Below are positions 1-4,764 of a DNA stretch of 7,887 nucleotides, in pieces. Both the position numbers and the translations under genes were made by a program. The notes below the pieces were generated by a model, which saw only the letters and a list, made by a program, of their open reading frames with translations, was not told the DNA's origin and did not search any database. The stretch spans positions 1 through 7,887 of the forward strand of contig DAOUQU010000063.1 in NCBI GenBank assembly GCA_030625445.1. The letters run 5' to 3'. This DNA is from Gammaproteobacteria bacterium. GTDB lineage: Bacteria; Pseudomonadota; Gammaproteobacteria; Chromatiales; Chromatiaceae. The stretch's first letter is position 1. Each line of letters starts with the position of its first letter.

Positions 1-781
1 CTTCACCATACTCACCATCGAGAATGGCAACCGTCGGCAGGATGCGTCGCCGGTTGTGACAGATGGCATCCACCATGGTGGCCACAGATGCGCCGGGGGC
101 GTCATAGGCGCTGGAATTCTTGCGCAGCGCCAGGATCTCGGCGCCACCCGAGCGGGTTCTGTCGATAATCTCCTGCATAGTTTCATCATCGATAAAATGC
201 GAAACAGGTATTCCATTGATGGTGCAAAAACGGGGCAGAGGCACCATGGTGTCGCCGTGCCCTCCGAGTACAATAGTCGTGATATCCCGCGCAGAGAAAC
301 CTGTCTCCATGGCGATAAATGCGGCCATGCGCGAAGAGTCCAGCACACCCGCCTGGCCAAGAATGCGGGAGCGCTCCCAGCCGGTGCGCTTCCACGCATG
401 GTAAGTCAGAATATCCACCGGATTACTGACCAGCAGCAGCATGCACTGCGGTGCATAGCGCAGCACATCGTCCAGAATAGCATCCAGAATGGCGAGATTG
501 GTGTGCAGCACATCCGAACGGGACATCCCAGGCTTGCGCGGCACCCCGGCAGTCACCACCACAAGATCTGAATCCTGCATGGCGGCGGGATCATTGCTGC
601 CGGTTACACGGGTATCAAAATCGAAAAATGGCGCTGTCTGAAAGATGTCCAGCGCCACTCCCTGGGGTGCATCCTCGCGGATATCGATGAGCACGACCTC
701 ACTGCATAACTCCTGCTCGGCCAGAATCTGTGCACTGGTTTCACCCACGCGCCCGGCGCCGATGATGGCTATTTTTTTCAT
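1..781 (-). CDS. mdh: Malate dehydrogenase, NAD-dependent (LDH-like type), 3' end cut by window edge
   Basis: This gene encodes a cytoplasmic TCA-cycle enzyme that interconverts malate and oxaloacetate with NAD. The first 260 residues are visible; the family is usually slightly over 300, so roughly 50 residues lie outside the window. The Rossmann nucleotide loop GAGRVG is at residues 8-13, and Asp33 at the end of the second strand favours NAD over NADP. The substrate loop PRKPGMSR (81-88) carries the two arginines typical of malate rather than lactate specificity. Asn120 (SNPVDIL), Asp148 and Arg151 (LDSSRM) and the catalytic His175 (GGHGDTMVPL) are all present. The ATG start is supported by an AGGAG ribosome binding site at 788-792, six bases upstream. 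The gene follows the CAP-protein gene after a 430-base repeat-rich gap that contains a terminator, so it is probably transcribed separately. No defect is visible. Family assignment is firm; the LDH-like subclass is judged from the motifs. Confidence 0.95.
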   Translation of the reverse strand, partial: MKKIAIIGAGRVGETSAQILAEQELCSEVVLIDIREDAPQGVALDIFQTAPFFDFDTRVTGSNDPAAMQDSDLVVVTAGVPRKPGMSRSDVLHTNLAILDAILDDVLRYAPQCMLLLVSNPVDILTYHAWKRTGWERSRILGQAGVLDSSRMAAFIAMETGFSARDITTIVLGGHGDTMVPLPRFCTINGIPVSHFIDDETMQEIIDRTRSGGAEILALRKNSSAYDAPGASVATMVDAICHNRRRILPTVAILDGEYGE

Positions 782-787
782 TCTGTT

Positions 788-792
788 CTCCT
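788..792 (-). promoter_or_regulatory. Ribosome binding site of mdh
   Basis: The minus strand reads AAGAGGAGA with the AGGAG core at 788-792, six bases before the ATG at 781-779. It is the best Shine-Dalgarno match in the window and fixes the mdh start. Confidence 0.85.
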
Positions 793-813
793 CTTGACGG
801 GCGGTTGTTGTTG

Positions 814-840
814 CCCCCTCAATCCCCTTAACCCCCTTAA
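814..840 (-). repeat. Three tandem 9-mers, G-rich on the mdh sense strand
   Basis: On the minus strand three consecutive 9-mers read TTAAGGGGG, TTAAGGGGA and TTGAGGGGG. They end 32 bases before the mdh start codon, in the expected 5' leader. Each unit has a run of four or five guanines. Three such runs are one short of a standard intramolecular G-quadruplex, so any structure would need a shorter fourth run or two chains. A regulatory role is conjecture. Confidence 0.8.
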
Positions 841-866
841 TGAGAAAAGGGAGAGGTTTGGAATTC

Positions 867-1001
867 GTAGGTTGGGCAAAACCGTATTGCACCGCTTTGT
901 TTTGTTGGGCACGCATATTGTGCAACTAACGCATGGTGTCGGGGAACAGACAATTCAGGTGTGCCCAACATCAAGGATGGAAATTGCTTTGCCCAACCTA
1001 C
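867..1001. repeat. Nested GTAG-headed inverted repeat (MITE/REP-like)
   Basis: The outer arms are perfect 14-mers: gtaggttgggcaaa (867-880) and its reverse complement tttgcccaacctac (988-1001). Inside lie perfect 10-mer arms: tgttgggcac (903-912) and gtgcccaaca (961-970). The element therefore has four copies of the GTTGGGC core, two in each orientation, and can fold into one long interrupted hairpin with a 48-base terminal loop. The GTAG ends face outward. Short non-autonomous palindromes with this kind of head are common in gammaproteobacterial intergenic DNA. No coding region is inside. Confidence 0.8.
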
Positions 1002-1040
1002 ATCACTCCAGCTTTTCTGTTGAAGCCTGCTGTTGTTTTA

Positions 1041-1059
1041 GTATAGATGAGAATCACTG
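1041..1059 (-). promoter_or_regulatory. Possible promoter -10 with overlapping weak Fur-like site
   Basis: On the minus strand a TATACT hexamer (1041-1046) resembles a sigma-70 -10 box pointing toward mdh. No convincing -35 hexamer is found at normal spacing. Just upstream, positions 1048-1059 read ATGAGAATCACT on the plus strand, matching 10 of 12 bases of the core of the classical Fur consensus; the flanking consensus bases do not match. The transcript would have a leader of roughly 250 bases containing the 867-1001 palindrome. Both assignments are weak. Confidence 0.25.
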
Positions 1060-1124
1060 AGGTTTTCTTACGGAAAGAGAAATTGTCATGCGCATGAGGA
1101 GGGGTTATTGTCACATCCCTGATT

Positions 1125-1193
1125 TCGCGGCCAGAAGGCCGCTCCTACAATGTATATCCGGCGACTGGTGTGGGAGCGGCCCTCTGGCCGCGA
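1125..1193. repeat. REPIN-type inverted REP doublet, copy 1
   Basis: Two 25-base units lie in inverted orientation at 1125-1149 and 1169-1193 and match at 23 of 25 positions, with a 19-base spacer. Each reads TGTRGGAG, then a stem GCGGCC, a four-base loop, GGCCGC and a terminal GA. The heads point toward the spacer. This layout (conserved GTAG/GTGG head plus hairpin, in inverted pairs) is that of REP elements mobilised by RAYT transposases in gammaproteobacteria. It lies 19 bases beyond the stop codon of the CAP-protein gene, where REPs often sit. A second copy is at 3375-3442. Confidence 0.85.
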
Positions 1194-1196
1194 TGG

Positions 1197-1220
1197 AAAA
1201 AATATGCCGCCCTAGCGGCA
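1197..1220 (-). terminator. Rho-independent terminator of the CAP-protein gene, overlapping its stop codon
   Basis: On the minus strand, TGCCGC (1220-1215) pairs with GCGGCA (1210-1205) across the loop TAGG. After AT come six thymines (1202-1197). The loop contains the TAG stop codon of the CAP gene, so the hairpin starts inside the last codons. The stem is short (six pairs, mostly GC) but the U tract is good. Confidence 0.6.
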
Positions 1221-2858
1221 ACCGGTCAACTGGAACTCCGCCTTGCGATCGCGGGAAAACTCCACGGCGACCTTTGCGCATACATCTGCCTGCACGCGCA
1301 ATTTGACTGTATCCGGGTCGATCAGCGTTAACTGCATATCAGTACCCTGAAGATACCTGGTTCCCACCTCGCTTGTCTGCGGACGATGGGCGCCATGTCG
1401 CACAGGCCAGTAGAGAGTGTAGTCCCGGTTGACGTTGAGCGTGTGCGGACCATTTTTCGCGCTCAGGTCGATCAGCTCTCCGCCCGGGTCACGGGTGGTG
1501 AAAGACCACTCCACGTGGCGCCGTTCACCATCCAGCTTCATCTCGGCAACCGCTTTGTAATGGCTTTTCCACTGCAGCCGCGCCACCGGAAAGAGGGCGA
1601 ACTGATGCTCGCTGAAACGGCCATGGGGATCGTTGGAGATAGTCATCGGCGGCAGGATGTCGACGCTGACCCACTCATCTCCACTCTTTTGATACAACAT
1701 AAAGCTGACCAGTGAAGCCTTTTTCCAGACTGCAGGATTGACCTGAATCGAGAGCGGATAACCCGACACCGAGAAGTCCGGCAATGGATCCGGCTCCTCC
1801 TCAAAAAATGCGGGGGGGATATCCCTGGCTCCATCCGCCGGCCATAAAACCAGTTCGGGGTTCTGCTGCTGCCTCTCGATCAACTGCTGCTGCATAAATT
1901 CAGGGCGCACCTTGCGGGGAGTGTTTGAGCAGAAGAGTTGATAGCTCGCCGACTCCCTGTAGAGGGCTGTTTCCGGAGCCTGTGCACACATATCCCTGTA
2001 CCAGTTTTCACTCACCCGGGTTTTGCTGTCACAAATGGTGTAGTAACTGCCGTTTTGACGATAGCGTGCGGCAGCAGGAGGGCTTGTGCAGAGCTGATCA
2101 AACCACTCCTTGCGCACCTTCCAGCGGCCATCACAAAGCGTGTAATAACGTCCCGGTCCCTGCTGCAGCGCAGACGCAGGAGGCTGCTGGCAGAATTTCC
2201 GCATATAGCCGGCATCAAGACGAGCACCGTTCGAGCAGCTCTCATGCCATGGCTCCTGATAGAGCGCCCGGGGCGGAATCTGCCGGCACAAATTGTCGTG
2301 GAAACTGCCCTTGACGAGTCTGTCGAGACAATAGAGAGGCGGCGTAAAGAACGCATCGCCACCTGCTTGTGTACAGAGTTCGCGCAGATCTGAACGCCCG
2401 AGCTCAAACACCTGCACACCCTCCTCTGCGCCAATGCCTATTTCGTCCACAGCAAAATTCAAAAAGGTAAAGCGGTGATAGATAGCGCTCATGAGTCCAT
2501 CGATCGCACTATCCATCTGACGATCAGCATATCCCTGACTGACATTTTCGAGCACTGCGTCATGCGGATAGCCGGCATGCTGCACCCGCTGCGCCACTTT
2601 TTTACCGGTGAAGAAGCGGCCGCCAGGTTCTTCAGTATGCGCCGAATGGAGCGGCTGCCGATCATCTCTCCAGTGGTTATTCGCCAGATAATCGGCATGA
2701 TTCTGCGCCGCCCTGGTCAATGCCGGTTGCTGCTGCAGCGTCGTCATTCCCGCCTGAGCGCGCAGCTGGTTAAGATAGGCCAGTCCCCCGTCAGAACTCC
2801 AGACAGGCGGCGTCCATACGAGCAGCAGTAACAAGATACTTTTTTTGCAGAGTTGCAT
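1212..2858 (-). CDS. Secreted CAP/SCP-domain protein with tandem cysteine repeats and C-terminal Ig-like region
   Basis: This 548-residue protein is probably exported. Residues 1-21 form a signal peptide (Lys-Lys followed by a Leu-rich core, likely cleaved near Ser21). Cys4 is not in a lipobox. Residues about 25-155 are a CAP (SCP/PR-1) domain, shown by His54 in the QNHADYLA helix, His71 and His74 in HSAHTE, RFFTGKK, LENV with Glu104, and HRFTFLN...EIGIG at 128-143. Residues 162-310 hold ten cysteines in five C-x(14-18)-C units. A Gln-rich linker (322-333) leads to a beta-rich region starting VLWPADGARDIPP (337-349) and ending WSFTT (451-455), which looks Ig-like. A last segment carries Cys527 and Cys547. 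The start directly abuts the darP stop codon and has only a weak ribosome binding site, suggesting translational coupling. CAP domains occur in secreted proteins of varied function, so a biochemical role cannot be assigned. Confidence 0.85.
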   Translation of the reverse strand: MQLCKKSILLLLLVWTPPVWSSDGGLAYLNQLRAQAGMTTLQQQPALTRAAQNHADYLANNHWRDDRQPLHSAHTEEPGGRFFTGKKVAQRVQHAGYPHDAVLENVSQGYADRQMDSAIDGLMSAIYHRFTFLNFAVDEIGIGAEEGVQVFELGRSDLRELCTQAGGDAFFTPPLYCLDRLVKGSFHDNLCRQIPPRALYQEPWHESCSNGARLDAGYMRKFCQQPPASALQQGPGRYYTLCDGRWKVRKEWFDQLCTSPPAAARYRQNGSYYTICDSKTRVSENWYRDMCAQAPETALYRESASYQLFCSNTPRKVRPEFMQQQLIERQQQNPELVLWPADGARDIPPAFFEEEPDPLPDFSVSGYPLSIQVNPAVWKKASLVSFMLYQKSGDEWVSVDILPPMTISNDPHGRFSEHQFALFPVARLQWKSHYKAVAEMKLDGERRHVEWSFTTRDPGGELIDLSAKNGPHTLNVNRDYTLYWPVRHGAHRPQTSEVGTRYLQGTDMQLTLIDPDTVKLRVQADVCAKVAVEFSRDRKAEFQLTGCR

Positions 2859-3359
2859 CTATTTCTCTGATCGCAGCGAGGAGAGTTCGCGGAACAGTGC
2901 CCGTGCGGACTTTGGCGGCTTGTTCAACTGCCGCTCCCTGTTTGCGTTGCGCACCAGCTGGCGCAGATGCTGGCGATCAGCATGTTGAAAACGCCTCACC
3001 AGCTCATCCAGCAGGGCCTCATCTCCGGCCAGCAGCGCGTCGCGCCAGGCCTCAACCTCGTGAAGAGCCTCGACCTTCTGCTGCTGCGGACGCTGAAAAC
3101 CATCCAGCGCCTGCTGTACGGCTGCCGCATCCACCTCACGCATCAAACCGGCGATATATTGCAGCTGGCGTTTAAGCGCTCCCCGTTTGAAACGCCTGGC
3201 ATCCATGATTGCAGTTTGCAGCGGCTCCGTCAGCCCCAGCGTGCGCAGCCGGGAATCCGGCAACGCCACCAACTGCTTGCCGAGATCATGCAACGCGTGC
3301 AACTCACGCTTGATTTGTGATTTGCTTTTGACTTCGTCTGTATGCGTCTCTGTTTCCAT
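2859..3359 (-). CDS. darP: Ribosome biogenesis factor DarP (YjgA, DUF615 family)
   Basis: This 166-residue cytoplasmic protein belongs to the DarP/YjgA family, which in E. coli associates with 50S precursor particles and assists late assembly of the large subunit. It has the family pattern: KSQIKRELHALHDLGKQLV near residues 13-31, ALKRQLQYIAGLMR in the middle, and the hallmark C-terminal stretch DADRQHLRQL(V/I)RNA...NKPPKSAR. Relative to E. coli (about 183 residues) it lacks most of the acidic N-terminal extension. It is almost entirely helical and highly charged, as expected for an rRNA-binding factor. The ATG start has only a weak purine stretch upstream (GAAAA). Its TAG stop is immediately followed by the ATG of the CAP-protein gene. 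In E. coli yjgA is adjacent to pmbA; here efpL and a small gene separate them. It is probably reached by read-through from efpL past the REPIN at 3375-3442. Confidence 0.95.
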   Translation of the reverse strand: METETHTDEVKSKSQIKRELHALHDLGKQLVALPDSRLRTLGLTEPLQTAIMDARRFKRGALKRQLQYIAGLMREVDAAAVQQALDGFQRPQQQKVEALHEVEAWRDALLAGDEALLDELVRRFQHADRQHLRQLVRNANRERQLNKPPKSARALFRELSSLRSEK

Positions 3360-3374
3360 TTTTCAAATATACAA

Positions 3375-3442
3375 TCGTGGTCAGATGACCACTCCTACAC
3401 TCGGATCAACACCTTGCTGTAGGAGCGGTCTTCCGACCGCGA
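3375..3442. repeat. REPIN-type inverted REP doublet, copy 2
   Basis: Two 25-base units in inverted orientation (3375-3399 and 3418-3442) match at 21 of 25 positions with an 18-base spacer. Both begin TGTAGGAG. The hairpin stems are GTGGTC/GACCAC and GCGGTC/GACCGC, each six perfect pairs with a four-base loop. Compared with the copy at 1125-1193 (GCGGCC/GGCCGC), the stem bases differ but pairing is kept. The element fills most of the 123-base gap between efpL and darP. Confidence 0.85.
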
Positions 3443-3482
3443 TCATGTGCAAGGTTATTGAGAAACCACCAGTATACTTCTT

Positions 3483-4049
3483 TCATGCACGTGAAATAAA
3501 ACTGCCGGTGGTGGTATTGACCTTGACCAGCTCTCCGCTTTCGAGATATTCAGGTACCTGAATTTCGAGACCAGTCACCAGCGTTGCCGGTTTGGTTCTG
3601 CCTGTTGCCGTGGCGCCTTTTACACCGGGCGTTGTATCCGTGATCGACAGGACGACTGACTGCGGCAGCTCGATGGCAAGGATCTCGCCATCGACCAGCA
3701 GTGCCAGAATCCCCTCCATCCCCTCGACCAGGTACTCAAGCTGCCCCTCAAGATCTTCCCGGTTGAGTCCATACTGGGAGTAATCCTCAAGATTCATGAA
3801 GATCAGGATGTCGCCATCCAGGTAGGAGTATTGAACCTGCACACGGGAGCAGTCGATATCCTTGAGGAAATCATCACCCTTCAGTGACTGATCCAGTTTC
3901 TGTCCTCTCTTGAGGTTCTTAAAACGGATTTTGTAGAGTGTTGCAGCACCGCGGGAGGATGGACTTTTACTCTCCACCCGCCGCACGGCATGGGGCGTCT
4001 CATCAATCTCGACGATATCCCCTCTTTTCAAATCACACGCCTTTGGCAA
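3483..4049 (-). CDS. efpL: Elongation factor P-like protein EfpL (YeiP), TTG start
   Basis: EfpL is an EF-P paralogue that binds stalled ribosomes and promotes peptide-bond formation at proline-containing and other difficult motifs. From the TTG at 4049 the protein is 188 residues, matching the family length, and begins MPKACDLKRGDIVE like the E. coli protein. The KOW-like N-terminal domain (1 to about 62) contains the tip loop SPSSRGAATLYK; Arg33 takes the place of the modified Lys34 of canonical EF-P, the diagnostic EfpL feature. Two OB-fold domains follow, with signatures SYLDGDILIFMNLEDYSQY, LAIELPQSVVL, TTPGVKGATA and TKPATLVTGLEIQVPEYL. An upstream ATG at 4139 would add 30 residues absent from the family. 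It is rejected because a TGCTATAAT promoter lies at 4083-4091, downstream of that ATG, and a GGAG ribosome binding site stands six bases before the TTG. Confidence 0.95.
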   Translation of the reverse strand: MPKACDLKRGDIVEIDETPHAVRRVESKSPSSRGAATLYKIRFKNLKRGQKLDQSLKGDDFLKDIDCSRVQVQYSYLDGDILIFMNLEDYSQYGLNREDLEGQLEYLVEGMEGILALLVDGEILAIELPQSVVLSITDTTPGVKGATATGRTKPATLVTGLEIQVPEYLESGELVKVNTTTGSFISRA

Positions 4050-4055
4050 GTCTCT

Positions 4056-4060
4056 CTCCC
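4056..4060 (-). promoter_or_regulatory. Ribosome binding site of efpL deciding a TTG start
   Basis: The minus strand reads GGGAGAGAGAC immediately before TTG at 4049-4047, with GGAG at 4059-4056 and a six-base spacer. Together with family length, this fixes the non-ATG start. Confidence 0.75.
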
Positions 4061-4082
4061 AGTTTGCTTCAACACAAGCAAC

Positions 4083-4091
4083 ATTATAGCA
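4083..4091 (-). promoter_or_regulatory. Extended -10 promoter of efpL
   Basis: The minus strand carries TGCTATAAT, a perfect extended -10 element (TGn plus TATAAT). No good -35 hexamer is found at 16-18 bases upstream, which is tolerated in extended -10 promoters. Transcription should start near 4076, giving a leader of about 25-30 bases before the TTG start of efpL. Confidence 0.65.
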
Positions 4092-4225
4092 GTGAGTGGG
4101 GGCATTCATACGGTGCAAAGCGCTACCGCTTATTGACACCCTACGGGTTTGGGGCGGGAAGAAAAACTTGAAAGGGGGGCTCTGATCGAAGCGCGTAGCG
4201 ATTCACCAGAGTTTCCCTGTGTAGA

Positions 4226-4252
4226 TGCCGGCAGCAGGGGATGCTGCCGGCA
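4226..4252 (-). terminator. Strong GC hairpin downstream of the DUF2934 gene
   Basis: Perfect 11-base arms (tgccggcagca at 4226-4236 and tgctgccggca at 4242-4252) flank a five-base loop. The hairpin begins 40 bases past the stop codon of the Lys/Ala-rich gene. No thymine run follows on either strand, so it may be a transcript-stabilising or Rho-assisted end rather than a classical intrinsic terminator. Confidence 0.5.
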
Positions 4253-4292
4253 CGGGGATGGCGCACACCATCACCCGGAGTCTACTAAGCGT

Positions 4293-4670
4293 CTATTTCT
4301 TGCTCAGCATCTTGTCGACTATCGTCTCACTTGCATGCCAGTCTGCTTGCTCATGACCAGGCGCAAAGTTGCGATCCTTTGCACGGTAATACGCCATCTT
4401 CTCGATCATTTCATAACGCATCTGCGGATCGATTGCTGCAGCGGATTTCTTTTTAGCGGGTGCTTTTGCTGCTTTTTTTGGCATTGCTTTCTTGGGTGCT
4501 GCTTTTTTAGGGGCAACCTTTTTTGGCGCCGCTTTTTTAGCAACACTCTTCTTTGCTACAACCTTTTTGGCTGCAGCTTTTTTCTTGGCTACAACCTTCT
4601 TTTTGGCAACGGTTTTTTTGGAAACCGCCTTCTTTTTTGCGACTGCTTTGACTTCTGGTTTTTTGCTCAC
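4293..4670 (-). CDS. Lys/Ala-rich histone H1-like protein with C-terminal DUF2934 domain
   Basis: From the GTG at 4670 this is a 125-residue, very basic protein. Residues 3 to about 75 are a low-complexity tract of KK doublets separated by Ala, Val and Pro, including tandem five-residue units of the form xxPKK (about 47-66: AAPKK, VAPKK, AAPKK, AMPKK). This resembles bacterial histone H1-like and AlgP-type tails, which bind DNA or other polyanions. Residues 81-122 match DUF2934, with MIEKMAYYRAKDRNFAPGHE then DW and a Ser-Glu where the family usually has Ala-Glu. The GTG is preferred because a GAGAGAG purine run lies just upstream; the ATG at 4709 would add 13 untypical residues (MRGSYYYHSERDI) and has no ribosome binding site. 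It sits alone between pmbA and efpL with an AT-rich upstream gap and a hairpin downstream. A nucleoid-associated role is inference from composition. Confidence 0.75.
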   Translation of the reverse strand: MSKKPEVKAVAKKKAVSKKTVAKKKVVAKKKAAAKKVVAKKSVAKKAAPKKVAPKKAAPKKAMPKKAAKAPAKKKSAAAIDPQMRYEMIEKMAYYRAKDRNFAPGHEQADWHASETIVDKMLSKK

Positions 4671-4764
4671 GATATCTCTCTCTGAATGGTAATAATAACT
4701 GCCACGCATTCTATACGAAATTTATCAATACCCCGAATTAATATTTGATTTATTGTGGAAGATT
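4671..4764 (-). promoter_or_regulatory. AT-rich gap likely holding the DUF2934 gene promoter
   Basis: This AT-rich 94-base gap between pmbA and the Lys/Ala-rich gene has a candidate -10 (TATAGAAT on the minus strand, 4715-4708) about 38 bases before the GTG start. A convincing -35 is not seen. No terminator hairpin is visible after pmbA, so read-through from pmbA is also possible. Confidence 0.3.

Larger units (their letters stand above)
782..1211. other. Gene-free region between the CAP-protein gene and mdh
   Basis: This 430-base stretch has no coding region I can support. From the mdh side it holds the mdh ribosome binding site (788-792), three G-rich 9-mers (814-840), a nested palindrome (867-1001), a promoter-like TATACT with a weak Fur-like sequence (1041-1059), a REPIN-type doublet (1125-1193), and the terminator of the CAP gene (1197-1220, overlapping its stop codon). 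Short open frames on the plus strand here run through the repeats and resemble no protein I know. Confidence 0.8.

Noticed and set aside
56..571. Plus-strand 171-codon open frame at the window start
   Set aside because: It is antisense to mdh, whose catalytic motifs are intact throughout the same stretch.
1088..1306. Plus-strand 72-codon frame preceded by a TATAGAT-like box
   Set aside because: It runs through the REPIN doublet and the end of the CAP gene, and its sequence follows the repeat rather than any protein pattern.
4149..4685. Plus-strand 178-codon frame rich in Phe, Leu and Cys, looking like a membrane protein
   Set aside because: It is the antisense of the Lys/Ala-rich gene; AAG/AAA and GCN codons read backwards give Phe, Leu and Cys. 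No ribosome binding site or family resemblance.
4671..4709. ATG start 13 codons upstream for the Lys/Ala-rich gene
   Set aside because: No Shine-Dalgarno precedes it, the extra residues do not fit, and the purine-rich GAGAGAG stands correctly before the GTG at 4670.
4671..4764. Possible small RiPP precursor gene beside tldD/pmbA
   Set aside because: TldD/TldE can process modified peptides, so I looked for one, but this gap and the tldD upstream region hold no short frame with a start, a ribosome binding site and a leader-core pattern.
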